Of a DNA stretch of 64,000 bases, positions 22,766 to 35,174 are shown in pieces. Numbering within the stretch: the first letter of the stretch is position 1; the number at the start of each line of letters is the position of its first letter. Source of the DNA: Symsagittifera roscoffensis (lineage: Eukaryota; Xenacoelomorpha; Acoela; Convolutidae); assembly GCF_963678635.1 (NCBI RefSeq), contig NC_087064.1, forward strand, positions 81,709,847 to 81,773,846, written 5' to 3'. The notes under the pieces are model-generated. The model was given only the letters and a program-made list of their open reading frames with translations, was not told the DNA's origin and did no database searches. The position numbers were made by a program, and so were the translations under genes.

Positions 22766-25700
22766 TTCAGGGATATAAAAGCTAAAAAGAGACCCATATG
22801 ATTCCAAAGACACCAAGTTCTCGCATCAGAAATCTTGACGCAATTCAACTTAAACAAAGAAGATTTCGATGAAAATATATCAAAAGGCGAACGTTTGATA
22901 CCAGGATCAAAGTTAGTTTGAACGTTAGCTCACAAAACACTTACTAATTAATTCCCGGTTAACTTTTTTTTAAGACACAACAATGCGAGTCTGTTCAATC
23001 ATCCAGAAATTTCTAAAAGTGGTTCAAAACTTTAAGTTAGTTTATATTGGGTTTTTTAGTCGGTTGGCTGAGTTATCAATTTCAGGTAGACATAAGGCTC
23101 CACGTCTGCCATTTTTCCCTCACAGACTAATGGATTTACGATATAGTTCAGAAGCACCAGTGGGATCAATTAAAAAACGAAAATCAGAAAACTGCAGCAA
23201 CTACTTTGCGAAGAGGAAATTTAGGCGTGAAAAGAGAACCTTTCAAGGGTGGATTTGAGAAGGAAGCCGGCAGACAGTATACCATCAGGATAAAATTACG
23301 CTATCTAGTTTTTTTATTTCGCCATCTTATCTAGTTATAACTTGATGAGGAACGCCGCTACATCTTCATTTTACAATTTTGCGGTAAGTGCCGACCTCTT
23401 TTTCCTGATTGAAAAAACACCGTGATGTTTAAGCTGTCTGGCTTTATGCCATGCATTCTCTAAATTTCTCAGTGATTCGAACCCTCATCACTCAAAGGTT
23501 CCACCCTTTTGGTATTAGTGTCCGACATCCAATTTTGGCCGACCGACCCTAAAATTTGGGTTTTTGAATTTTAAAACAGCTCGAAAAATCAATTTGGTCG
23601 ACCCAAAAAAGATCATTATAAATTATTCAATTGTTTTTGCCGATGGGAAAAAAATTTAAATGCGCCCATCAAATATCTTAAATTGCACAGCTATAAGAGC
23701 AGAAATGGTTGATCGAACTTTAGCAAATAAATGGCCATTGAATACCAGCATCATGATTAGTTTAAAAACGAAACTGAGCTTCGCATCACTGCGATACAAC
23801 ACAAACATAGCCTTGCAGGTATTCAAGCAGAAAATGAGACCAAAAACGCTAAGTCAAAAAATTTTATAAGATTTATCATAGTTCTTAAAATCAATAATCA
23901 ATAAAAAAAAACTATCATAATTGAAACAACTGTCACTGTTGCAAAACTTGTGCGGTGGCAACTAGGCCGAGAATACTTGAGCAGACAAAAGCTAAGCCGA
24001 CACTTAGAAAAAAAGGCGGAGCGACAATTCATCGCAACTGGTCGAAAGCGACAACTGGTAAGTATGAAGAAAAAGCGAAAAATTGCACCAAGCGACAAAT
24101 AGCAACGCAAACTCTCTGGGAGTGCCTCTGAGGCTTTTCGCTTAACAATTGGTGTTTCGGTTTTCGCGAGCACGAAACACTTATCAATCGAATTGCTGCA
24201 TATCAATTAAAACCTATTAATTTTTAGTTGTTACTTGTCAATTTTTCGAAAAAATGCAATTTATCCCTTTCAATAGGTTGTCTTTTTTTCGAGAAAGCAA
24301 TTTTCCACGCTAAAATGCTTGAACGCAGATACAAATATTACTTGATTTCATATATATGGTTTTTGCAGGGCCTCAAAAGAGCGCAAAACATTGAAATTGT
24401 TTAATTATAGAAAACTGTTTAATCCATTCAAAACATTTTATTGTGACAAAATTTTACATTCCGAGGAAGCGTTACCAAACTAAGAGCCAATAAAACGATT
24501 TTTTGCTGTTACCATCTGTAGCCATTCCATACCAAGAATTTTTTTATTTTGCGTTGAAATGTATCAGCCCTGTTGGTCGAAAATTGATATTTACATTTTT
24601 CTGACATTCGAAAACAGAACCAAAAAGTTCGACTTTTTTCTTCCAGACAATTTGCGAACTTTCAACAAATTTGTTTTCCATTTTTCTACATTTACTTAGC
24701 TCAAAAATAAAGAAAACTTCGTTTTTTGCACTGTTTTTTCTTTATTTTTGTGGCTTGAAAAACGAGGTTTGAGACACTTAAAGCACAAAAACTTTGGTTG
24801 TCTGTTATCGTGGTGCAAATTTTTGGCTCAATTTTTGAGTTGAGGTATAGCCATTGGTACAAGCATTCCAACCAATTTGAGCAAAAAGAACCAAAACGTT
24901 TCATTTTAAGAATCATTTTTGAAACAATTTGAAAAAAAAAACATAAAAACCGGTTGCTGTGCAATAAGCACGAAATGTTCCAATCAAACTCATAAAAAAA
25001 CAGCAAAAAAAATCGTGTAATTTCTTGAGTGTAATTAATAGAAAAGAACATATACAACGCGTATAAACTTAATAAATTAAGGGTAATCGTTGTCTTCGAA
25101 AATTTCTGACAAAAAAATGGAAAAAAAATTCAAAATTTTTTTTTCTAAATTTGCTTTGTTTTTTTTAGAAACTTATCATTACCGGGGAAGCGCTAAAGGA
25201 AGCTTCTAAATTAATTCAGAAAGCTTTTTGCAGTCTAAACAACTAATTTTTATGACGATTTTTTTTTTACTCGAGCGCTTTACTCGCTCGAAATTAGGCC
25301 AAATTTAAAAACTTCAAACCGGTTTTTCTGGAAACTATTTTTTTTGCTTAAAAAGTCGTTAAAATTACGTTTTATTTTGATATATCATTCAACTCAAGTA
25401 ACTATTTGTGGAAAAAACCCGACTACAAAAGTTTTGCCCCTTTTGAATTGTCGGACAAAAATAAACAGAAAAATAATCCGCAATATTTGTTACCAGTTCT
25501 TTCGAACACTTTTCGAGCTGCTAATTAACACATTTTGGTAAATTTTTTGCAATTTTCAGATAGTGAATTGTTGCGCTTGTAAATAAACATATTTTTTCCC
25601 ATTTTAAATATCAGTTTTTGGGGTTTTAAAACTTCCAAATGAGATAACTATATTTTAAGGCCACTTGATATGCCTCAAAAAGCATTTCAAATTGAAAGGA

Positions 25701-28700
25701 GCGAATCAAGTTGATAGCGTTTTTGCGTTATTATACGCTGAGATATCACTTTGTACGATCGCGTATCAGGACGTTTTTGCAATGAGAAAAAACTTTGAAC
25801 AATTATTCTGATAAAACTTTCAAAATCGTTTAAGCAAATACTACTTCAACAATTTAAAGAACAGTCAAATTACTCAGGTTACTGCCTTCATAATTAATGA
25901 AGAAACTGTTTCACAAAATTTCACCGAAACATAAAAACCTAAATTATTTCGTTTCGACTTTAAAGGATAGTTAAGTAATATTTAAGCTGTGTATAGTTTT
26001 CCAGTGGTAAAATTCAAAATTTATCTATCATTTTTAAATAATAAATTTTATGCAGCCTAACAAATACTTTTAGCTTCAGTTGAAAATTAAAAAATCTTCA
26101 GTTGACAAGTAAAAAAAATAGAAGAAAACCAAATGATTCAAATTCTCCGAAACTATAAACAAATTTTGTCATTTTGTCTATTTTATTTCGTGTAGGGAGG
26201 ATTTTAAATAAAATGTAAAATTCCAAAACATTTAAAATATTTTTGAAAAGTTTTCATCAAATTTTTCAAAACAAGAAGAGCTTGAAACATTTCAAAGGGC
26301 AATCAAATTAATCGTGCCATCCCCTGATACGATCACTTTTGCTGAGTTTTTGTTCCGGTCTTCCGCTGATTAAAATATATAATATTGAATTGAAAAAAGA
26401 ACATTAAAAAAATTTATTCATGTAACTTCATTCTCGTTTTTTAACTTGTAAGCTACTGTATATTCATTTCCTTTTCTCTGGTCAGGACATAAAAGCGATA
26501 ATATTAGTTCTGTTTTTTATTCCTTCAGAGAGTTCAGTTAACGCTTCTAAGTGTGTTAGTTGGAAGCGAGTTGAATTTTTAGTGGTTTTTTGATGGTTCA
26601 TAAAAGGTAAGAAAAATCAGAAAGCGTTGCTTTTTTAAAAACATTTTAAACATGAAACTGAAAATCGCAAGGAAGTAAATTTTTGCATAATTTATGAACA
26701 AAAACGAGCAGTAGCATTTAGAAATAATTCCCAATCATAAATTTTTTATTCATCTCCGATTTTGCCCCGAACTAGATTAAAAGTCAGTCACGGTAAATTA
26801 CTCCAAGTATAAGGAATTGGCGATAAAGCCGCTTTATGAATGGGTATTTACTTAATCACCCCGATGTGAAATTTCAGATGCAACTAGAAATACGGATCGT
26901 ATGCTATAATCCTTCCCTTACCTTTGACGTCTGAAAGGGGGAAGACTTTGAATGAAAAGCACTGGTTTAAAAACTAGGTAACGAAATACGTCACAAAAAA
27001 ATTACGCTTTTTACGCCATCGTCATTAGTATCGCATTGCGTTTCACCGCTAGTCTTAATTAGGAGAAAGCTTTTTTCTTCAAATTGGGTCATATAGTTTC
27101 GTCTAATTTAGCATCGGTCGAAGTCCCCACCCCTGTCTAATCGTATATTATGAGCTTCTGCAGCGCAGTTAATGTTCCTAATAAGCAAGGCATGCAGCTA
27201 TACGAATGGATTCTTTATATCCCCTTGCTTCAAGATTGGATAAACGTGAATGGCTGAGGAATTGGAAAAGGTAGTCCGAAATTGAACGAAATAGTAAAGA
27301 TAAAAAGATTTTTTTTTTCACAATTTCTTCACATGGCGATGTTGAAAAAACCGCACGGCGGTGATACAGAAATCACACGTTCATTCGTACACACATATAT
27401 CAGCAGTACTACTTTCAATACTCAGAGACCAATATTGCTTCCGATTTTCCCATTTTTTTCTAAACGAAGAAGTATAAATTCGGTTTGTACGCTGACAATT
27501 GCTAAATATTGTAACCGCTTACAGCACGCAATTTCGCTGTTCCTTCCTTGACAGAAAAAAAAAACAAGAAAAAATCTAACCGCTCCATATTTTACCTACA
27601 TAGAAGACGCTATTTCCCGGTATATTCCAAACTTCCTTCACATTTTAATACCTATAGTAGAGCTACAAAAAACGGCAGCCTTTTAAGCTGATTGGAGATC
27701 CCGCAAGCCTCAAATTTGGCCCAACATAACATAACCTTGCGCTCCTCTATTACTTTTCCTTAGTGCAAAATAAACCCTTGCCAATTATTTTCCCACACCT
27801 GAAAAAAGCTGCAAAACTCTTCTACACATCGTAAACTGTCACTTTAATTAAACTTTCACCACATTCTTACAGACTTCACTGTCTTAATTTAGTCGATTGG
27901 ACTTCAGCGAAAGTCAAGGTAAGGTTTTGTTGGATATTTTCAGCTAGATGGAAAACTAAATGAAGATGAAAAGCTGCAAAGGTGAAGTTGATCAAAAAAG
28001 AGGTTAAAGCTAGATAAAGTTCTTATCTATCAGAGTAAAAAGTTGAACATACTTAACCTTCAGCTCAACAAATACTAATTTTAGTATCTGTAATTTTTAG
28101 TCAAACCCAGTTTATTTTAAATTTATTGTTACTGAAACTATTAGTCAACATATATAACCCAAATTGCGGCTTCAGCTTAAGTTTTAGACTGAGTTTTCTC
28201 GACTCATAAAAAATAAAGTTACTGTGTCGCTACTGAGAATGTATCAAAAAAGCCAACTTCGATCTCAAATTAGCATTTTGTGAGGTACCTGAAATCGCGC
28301 AAGATACAAATATCCACCCCAAGGCCTTGCTTTTTTCTTTTGAGGTAAATTGTGAAAGCCGTCGAAACAATTATCTGTCTGCTGATAGCACAGTTTTTAT
28401 TCGGTTTTTTGAAACTTTGTCAATTTTTTTTCGAATTATTTTATGTTCTGGGTTTTTTCTTCCAGAGTATTTTCTGGGTATATGTTGAAAGTTTGAGCAT
28501 AATTGGTAGCAAAATATTTTTAAAAGAACGCTAGGTAAAAAGAACGCTAGGAACGCTATCTTTTGAACAGGTTTTTGACCGGCCATTTGATTTTTTGTAC
28601 TTTTAATTACAGTGCAAAAATAACCCGACACATATCCGTACGTTTTTGAAGCATTCTAATGAAATCTAATGAAGAGCGATTTTAATGAAATCTAAAAAGC

Positions 28701-28929
28701 ATCTGACTAGTTTTCCTCAACACTGGCAGACATTTAATTCAACAAGTACTCATTAAATCACATCCGAAATGACTGTAACATATAAACTTTTGCCCCATTA
28801 AATATCTTGAAGAACTATAAAAGAATGAAAATTAAATTGACGTTAAAATACATTAATTTCACTTGCTTCAAAATGCTAACTTGCTGATTTAAACTATCGA
28901 AAAAAAGAACATTAATGAATTGTTTATAA
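22766..28929. other. Gene-free spacer with scattered repeat relics
   Basis: Relics seen: a hAT-MITE-like piece at about 23510-23620 (CTCGAAAAATCAATTTGGTCGACC), a composite-repeat piece at 23940-24190 (GAGCAGACAAAAGCTAAGCC), and a family with CCGGTTGCTGTGCAA at 24590-25060. 26460-28000 has a less A/T-biased mix and two good donor-like sites (see findings). I found no coding exon that I can defend. Confidence 0.45.
24590..25060 (-). repeat. Dispersed repeat with CCGGTTGCTG
   Basis: It shares CCGGTTGCTGTGCAA and nearby AAATGTTC with 44205-44240, GCCGGTTGCTGCAA with 44801, and CGGTTGCTGAGCAAGTAGCA with 29647. The class is unknown. Confidence 0.45.
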
Positions 28930-29530
28930 GTGTTTTTCTCAAATTGAGTTGACATTAGACAAAAAGTATGTCAAATTGCTTAAAAGGCTTAAAGTTTATC
29001 CAAATACAGATAGCTGAATGAAATTTTTTTTTCGCAAAGTTTAGACCCAAAATTTTACCCAAGAAAGGATAATTTTTGGCTTTCTTTAGTCAATCAAGAA
29101 TCACGCCAAAATTATCAGGTCAATCGATGGCTCAATCAAATTAAGGTGAGCCGCTTATTACGGAAGAATTACAGTTAGCCAAAAGAAATTGGCATTTACT
29201 TTATATCCAAAACAAAATGTTTTTACTTAAATACAAAACTTCAAAGTTTTACGCTAATTTTGGAGATTTCACCCTTCTTAAAAATTATTTTCCTTCATAC
29301 GATGAAGTCTTCACCCTATAAAAAAATTGTTATCAATTGATCCATCGCTTATCGCGTAATTGTTTGCATTGATCAAAATGATTCAAAAATTTTCCCTTTT
29401 AGCTTTAAGTTTTAAGTCCGAAAATTGCCAAATAAATTACACCATATTGATTTCTGATAAAATCCCAAGAACCTTTCATCCTCATCATTTTTGGTCTAAT
29501 TTCAACCCAAGTTGAGAAAAACGCTATTGA
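28930..29530. mobile_element. Foldback element with long imperfect inverted arms
   Basis: The left end GTGTTTTTCTCAAATTGAG and the right end CAACCCAAGTTGAGAAAAACG are inverse to each other. The arms stay related inwards (TTTAGTCAATCAAGAATCACGCC left). The right arm is also related to 2290-2460. It is about 600 bp with no coding content, like the copy at 1852-2462. Confidence 0.6.
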
Positions 29531-30118
29531 ATTACTCAATTTTGTTTGCTTTTGTCCGATTAATTTGTATCAGCATTGTATATGTGTAGATTCCATTAAT
29601 ATGAAAATTGTGTGGAAAAAAAACAGATTTTTCTACCAAGAACAGACGGTTGCTGAGCAAGTAGCACAAAACTTTTGTTCTAAAAATTTATATTTCTCTT
29701 TTTTTTTGAAAAAAATCAAAACTATTGAGCATAAACTGAACCAAAATGAAGGGCGACTCTTTATACGAAAGTCGGCTGAAAATCAAAAGAAACTCGGCTG
29801 AAACTCGATTGACCAAAAATACTGAATGCAATTTTTTATTGTTTTTTTTCTTCAAAACCTTGCCTGTAAAAAAATCAAAAAGATGATAACAAAAAAATCT
29901 AAAAATGTCCCTCCTAAAAAAATCCTCAGATATTAACAATTCTGCATTTAATGTCAAATTCAAGTGTGAGATCAGCCTTCTACAAAACCAAAAAATTAGC
30001 AAAAAAAATTTGAAAGAAAACAATTCAACATTTGCGCATCTAGTGATTACCATTGTGTTTCATGGTAAAACTAAAGGTATAACCATTTATGGCTCAAACT
30101 TGTAAATCAAGTTACATA

Positions 30119-30468
30119 CAGCCGCGGATCTAGGAATTTCTCGTGGGAGGACCAAATTGATTTTCTGAGGTCATCCAAATCACTATAAAGACTCTAATTT
30201 GACGAAATTTCTGCGCAAGGCGCAAAAACGGCGTTTTTAGGCACTTTTGGAAAATTTTGACAAAAAACTCGCGTTTTTTTGGCGCGCGCTCCCCTCTCAA
30301 AATTAATATACATTGGCAGCGAAGGCGCCCTCAGACAATTTTTGGGGTCTTTTATCAAAATTGGATATCTCAAAATGGTGCAAAGGCGGGACCCTTTGGG
30401 TCGGCAGGAGGTCGCAACCTTGAGGAAAAAAAGTCCGCTACCCCCCCCCCCCCCTAAATCCGCTACTG
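30119..30468 (-). mobile_element. hAT-type MITE, copy 3, with perfect 8-bp target duplication
   Basis: The ends CAGCCGCGGATCTAGG and CCTAAATCCGCTACTG are flanked by GTTACATA on both sides (30111-30118 and 30469-30476). The inside is inverted relative to the copy at 2724 (GGCGCGCGCTCCCC, then GGATATCTC). A C run of about 14 lies near the right end. Confidence 0.9.
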
Positions 30469-30937
30469 GTTACATATCTTAACTTTAATGTCCTATTCAA
30501 AATTCAGTTAACTACAGAAAATTGTTCCTTTAACCTCAATTGCAAACGTATTTTTCTTGATCGCCTGTAAAAAAAACACTCAGCCATTGCACGTGAACCA
30601 GCAGCCTGTATAACTGCTAACTTAACTTTTATGAAACAGCAGACTGATTACACTTACATTTAAATTCTTACACTTTCCAACTTTTATTTGTAATATGATG
30701 CTTTAAGACTTTCAGTGACATTGATTTTCCGGGAGTCTAATCTTTAAAAAAATAATAAAATAAATAATTTGTTGATTAGGCACAAGTTGAGTTGTTACCA
30801 TTTAAAGCATCTGAGCAAAAAAAAATTACGTAGAAGTCACATAATTCCGTTTCTTACACTTTCACTTTGTCTCCGCAATTGTTCGACACAACTTTCAAAA
30901 GAATAGCCGATGAGATTTGTTGTAATCACATGCACAT

Positions 30938-31312
30938 ACAAGCGCGGTTCTAGGATTTTCTCTACTTTTTTAATCGACCAAATTGATTCTCTCAGCTCTC
31001 CCAAATCCTTATAACGACTTTTTTCAACCAATTTTTCAGCACCGCATGCAAATTTCTCAAAACACAGGCCAAAAAGACGTTTTTATGCACTTTTTGGAAA
31101 ATATTGACCATAAATGTCTATTTTTGGCGCGCGCTCGCCCCCTCAAAGTTAGTATATATTGGCGCCTTTGAAAAAACTTTGGGGTCAGTCAGCCGAAAAT
31201 GGATATCTCAAAATAGTACAGAGGGAAACCCTTTGGGCCAGCAGGGGGTCGCATTCCTGAGGGAGGGTGCATCCACCTCCCCCCTAAATCCGCCATCCCT
31301 AAATCCGCCACA
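30938..31312 (-). mobile_element. hAT-type MITE, copy 4
   Basis: It starts CAAGCGCGGTTCTAGGATTT and ends with CCCTAAATCCGCCA, the last part being doubled. GGCGCGCGCTCGCCC and ATATATTGGCGCC are inside. No clear target duplication remains. Confidence 0.75.
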
Positions 31313-32094
31313 TACATAAAGCTTTACGGATGTACAATTCATTTTCTTGGAGCAGTTTAGTTATATTCACATTTGTAAAAATTTTATATAAAAATATTGC
31401 AGCAAGCGTCAATTGAAACTGAAAATGACCATCAAAAACCAAAAATCACTGAACGGCAAGCTACTAGTTTTTTTTTGTTGTAGCTACTTAGCATTTAACG
31501 CCGGTATATAAGATTGTAAATCAAGTTACACCTCAATTTTACTTTTTATTCAAGTTTTTATTTACTGCGTAAACGAAAACAATTTTAAACTACTGCTGTC
31601 AGCATAACTTTTTTGATTGCTTCCTTTAAGCTTTGCAAAGAGAGTAGAAGTTAAACAGTCCATTTAAAATTTTAGTAAATCACTATTTGAACAATGATGT
31701 TCACAAGCAAAAAAATTGGAGGTTGAACATAAACCGGAAAAAGAGAGAAAAATGGTTGAAGTAAATTGATCTTCTCTGAAAACTTGAACTGTGAAATTCA
31801 AATTATTTAAACTTCAGTGCTACAGAAAATTCCAGTAATAATGACACAGAGGCGAAGCTGAGCTTCGCATCATTTGCGATACAATACAAGGAAGCGGCTA
31901 TGTCGAAAAAAATGGAAAAAAAACGCGACAATGTCGAAAAAACTAGATATTTTGAAATGAATTAGCATAACTTCAGAACAAAAACGTGCCCACCCAAAAG
32001 AAGACACAATTAGCATCGAAAGAAAATTCATCAAGCGGTAACAAAGCCGAAAATACCTTAGCAGAGAACCTTTTAGCCGACAAAAATTCAAACC

Positions 32095-32620
32095 AATGCA
32101 TAAATTCCCTCAACACACACACACACACACACACACAAACTTTATTCGCCGGTCAAATGAAACAATATGAGGCCACTAAGCTGATAGTGTATTGGCCAAA
32201 ACCTATTAAACTGAAAAAAAAGAAACTATAATAAAAGCCGGAAAAAATTCGAAACATTTTTGCTAACGAAAAGTTATTAGATCCCCCTTGCCCTCAAAAC
32301 ACGCACACAGACAGACACAGCTTGTCAAATGGCGCAATATAAGGCCACTAAGTTGATATACTGCAGGCCGAAACCTATTTAGCCGAAAAAAAAATAGAAA
32401 AAAATGGAAAAAAAATCAAAAAAATTTATAACTAGTAAAAAAAATATTAAATCCGCCTCCCCTCAAAACATATACACACCAAAAAAATTGCCCGTCGAAG
32501 GATAAAACGCAATATGAGGCCCTTAAGCCGATATAATATACGCCGAAACGTAACAAGCCGAAGAAAAAAAAATTTAACAAATCGAGTCGGTAAAATTACA
32601 ACCAACATTAAAAAATAAAT
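32095..32620 (+). repeat. ~180-bp tandem array with CTCAAAACACACACAC and GAGGCC(A/C)(C/T)TAAG
   Basis: About three units, each with CCTCAAAACA, a C/A-rich part, a GTCAAATG-like part, CAATATGAGGCC or AATATAAGGCC, CTAAG(C/T)(C/T)GATAT and GCCGAAAC. The same unit is in 13070-13350 (and its duplicate), 45505-45600 and 57810-57890. A plain (CA)n run is at 32110-32138. Confidence 0.65.
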
Positions 32621-33227
32621 TCGTATAGGACCGATATTTAAACGCTACGATGCAGAAAAAAAATCGTATGGGTAAATCTGTTGCTAACAGAGGCTGTCAG
32701 GAAATGAGTCCAGATGAAACGGGAGAGTCTTGTACCTAATTTTATTACCGGAAAAAAAGTCTAGTACCTGATTGCAATAGCCTTGCTTATCGCAAGTGTA
32801 AAAATTGGAGCCTTAACTGGAAGTAGAAAAGAACTACAATAGTTGAGAAAAAAGCTCGTAAATTATTTTAACCCTTTGAAAAAAAAACTAATTGCAATAA
32901 AAAAAGTTATGTGATATGTTTTTCAAGGAAATTCGAGAAAAATGGAAAAATCAAAAAGAGTATGGAACTCCATGTATTCATATGCACATACGTGTTAAAT
33001 TTAATTGCCGTCCAATTCTTATCCTATGAGGAGTTAGGTAACGCACTGACAGACACTTGGAAATTTTTTCCTTTTGTTTTGAATATAACTTAGCATGAAC
33101 ATTGGGAAAATTGGTACAATCAAATTTTCATCGTAAGTCATTCTTAATTGCGAGCTACCAAACAACCAGTGAGATGGAAATAACTGAATCGAAAAAAAAA
33201 TGAAAAAAAAAAAACTCAACAACATTT

Positions 33228-33760
33228 TTGAAAATACGAAAATTCTACCTAAAAAACAGACGAGAAAAACAATCACAAGCATTAAATAAGCTTTTAGTAC
33301 TTTCCGAGTGTTCACTAAGCCAACAATACGTGGCTGGACATCAGTTGATCTGATATCAAAACCTGGCAAAGGCAATTGTTGTCATAAGAAAACCTAGAAA
33401 AAAATCAACATTTTCTTATTGGAAATACGAAACAGTCATCTCAGAAAAACAGACGAAAAACACAATAAATAGCCTTAAGCAAACTTTTACTATTTTCCGA
33501 GCGTTCACTAAGGCGAAAACACGTGGTTTGACGTCAATTGATCCGTAAACAAAAAATGGCAAGGGATATTGTTATCATTAAAGAAAACTTTTTTGGAATA
33601 AAACAAATTCAATCTCAGAAAAACAGACGATAAAAACAGCCACTAGCATTCACATCGATTGCAGTTTTTCCAAACGTTCACTGAAGCGACAACACGTGGT
33701 TAGACGCCAATTAATTCGAAAATAAAAATGCCAGAAAAAATTTTGTCATAAAAAACTGTC
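33228..33760 (+). repeat. ~180-bp tandem array, array 1
   Basis: Three units, each with TCAGAAAAACAGACGA, ACTAGCATT or similar, TTTTAGTA(T/C)TTTCCGAGCG, TTCACTAAG, ACACGTGGTTAGACGCCAAT and TTGTTGTCATAA. A second array is at 58675-59400. Confidence 0.75.
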
Positions 33761-34007
33761 GAGCGATTAAAAAATCTGAACTTTTAAATTTTATAAATCC
33801 AAAAAATCCGACCTGATTTATCAACCACAAGATTAATCAATTCTTATCTTTAAATGGATGCAAAATATATTCACAAAAACGTCAAAACAATCGCCAATTT
33901 CAATTAAGCCGAATAAAATTTCTAGGCGACAAAAAACAACAAAAAAACGGAAAATCTATAGTACGACTAATAACATTTTCCCGGTCCCGGAAATAAGTTT
34001 CAAACCA

Positions 34008-34110
34008 AGTCCGACCGGGACTCAAACCAAGTCCGGCCGGGACTCAAACCCCTGACCATAGGTTGCAAAAGCGTTTGCTTTACTTCCAGACCAAGTGTGA
34101 TGGGACCTAG
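34008..34110 (-). repeat. tRNA-like module with doubled T-arm
   Basis: On the minus strand it has GGGTTTGAGTCCCGGCCGGA, a B-box/T-arm-like sequence, followed by a second near copy (TTTGAGTCCCGGTCGGA). The same module is at 62759-62832 (GGGGGTTCGAGTCCCGGCC) and 59762-59826. Arms do not pair well enough for a real tRNA. Confidence 0.55.
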
Positions 34111-34659
34111 ATGTTGGTAAGGTTCGATGAAAACCAAATATCAATTTCAATTCAATTAGTAATGTGTGAGAAAAGTTGTTTACGGGAAAAAAGTCTAGTT
34201 CCCGATTACAATACACTTGCACTCGCAAATTTAATCACAGTGAAATCAATTTCCACGCACTTTTAGTTCTTTGACCTTTTTTGGATCGCCATGCAGAAAA
34301 AATATGCGCTATCGCTTCTTTTAATTTTGCACATTTACACGCTCTCCTAGCCAAATTTTGAAGGCAAGTGATTCATTGCTTTAAATTTTTGTTGATTTTA
34401 ACTTTATATAAGTTGACCAACACAATGAACCCAATAAATTTTGACGATATTACAAGGTTTTCAAGGTTTAAGAAGACAGCACGATCGAACACATGTTAAT
34501 CAAATTGGTTATGACATATTCGGGTCTGATTAGACTAATGAAATTCGGATTCAAATTTTTGTAGATTCCTGAGAAAAAAACAACAGCGCTGAACTTATGA
34601 GTAATTATTATTTGTTTTCTTGAACCCGGTAAATTTTCTTGAACCTACCTTTTTTTTCA

Positions 34660-34852
34660 GGGATTCGATCTACTCATCAGATGCCTTTGCTAGAATTTTA
34701 CGACATCCCTGTAAATTTCGTCAAAAAAGGGTCTTTATAGTGATTTGGGAGAGCTAAAAGAAAATCAACTTGGTCGACCTATGAAAGCACTACCCCCCCC
34801 CCCCCCCCCCCCCCCGCCCAGAGAGAAAATCCTAGATCCGCCCCTGATTTGG
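34660..34852 (+). mobile_element. hAT-type MITE, truncated copy 5
   Basis: Only the 3' part in the 2724 orientation: GATTTGGGAGAGCTAAAAGA, AACTTGGTCGACCTA, a run of about 22 C, then GAGAAAATCCTAGATCCGCC and CCTG. Confidence 0.7.
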
Positions 34853-35174
34853 ATAATTTTGCGTAATTTACCATGAAATCGTTTTTTTTTCTCGTAATCT
34901 TTATTCGCAAAATAAGAACATAGAGATGCGAAAGGCTTTGCTCTGAAATGTTTCGACGTATCAACTCGCATTCAAAATGAGCACCGACGTGCTTTTCTTT
35001 GAGATTCGAACCCATTAGAAATTGAGAGTACATTGTCTCTGAAACTAAAACAGCAACTAATAAACTAATAAAAGACAAATAACGTCACTCGATAAAAAAA
35101 ATCTTCATTGAAAATAAATTCATGCAGGATATTTGTTATACAATTTACTCCGTTCAAATAAGTGCTTACACTAG

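Larger units (their letters stand above)
31843..34230 (+). mobile_element. Composite repeat with hairpin ends (largest copy, maybe two joined elements)
   Basis: The left end has the palindrome GCGAAGCTGAGCTTCGC followed by ATTTGCGATA. Inside are an array at 32095-32620, an internal end-like site (CTAGTACCTGATTGCAATAG, then CTTGCTTATCGCAAGTG, about 32762-32802), an array at 33228-33760 and a tRNA-like module at 34008-34110. The right end is TCTAGTTCCCGATTACAATA followed by CACTTGCACTCGCAAA. Related sets of the same parts occur at 45170-46140, 57278-58100, 58570-59930 and 62323-62930. No transposase is visible, and the class is not known to me. Confidence 0.55.
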
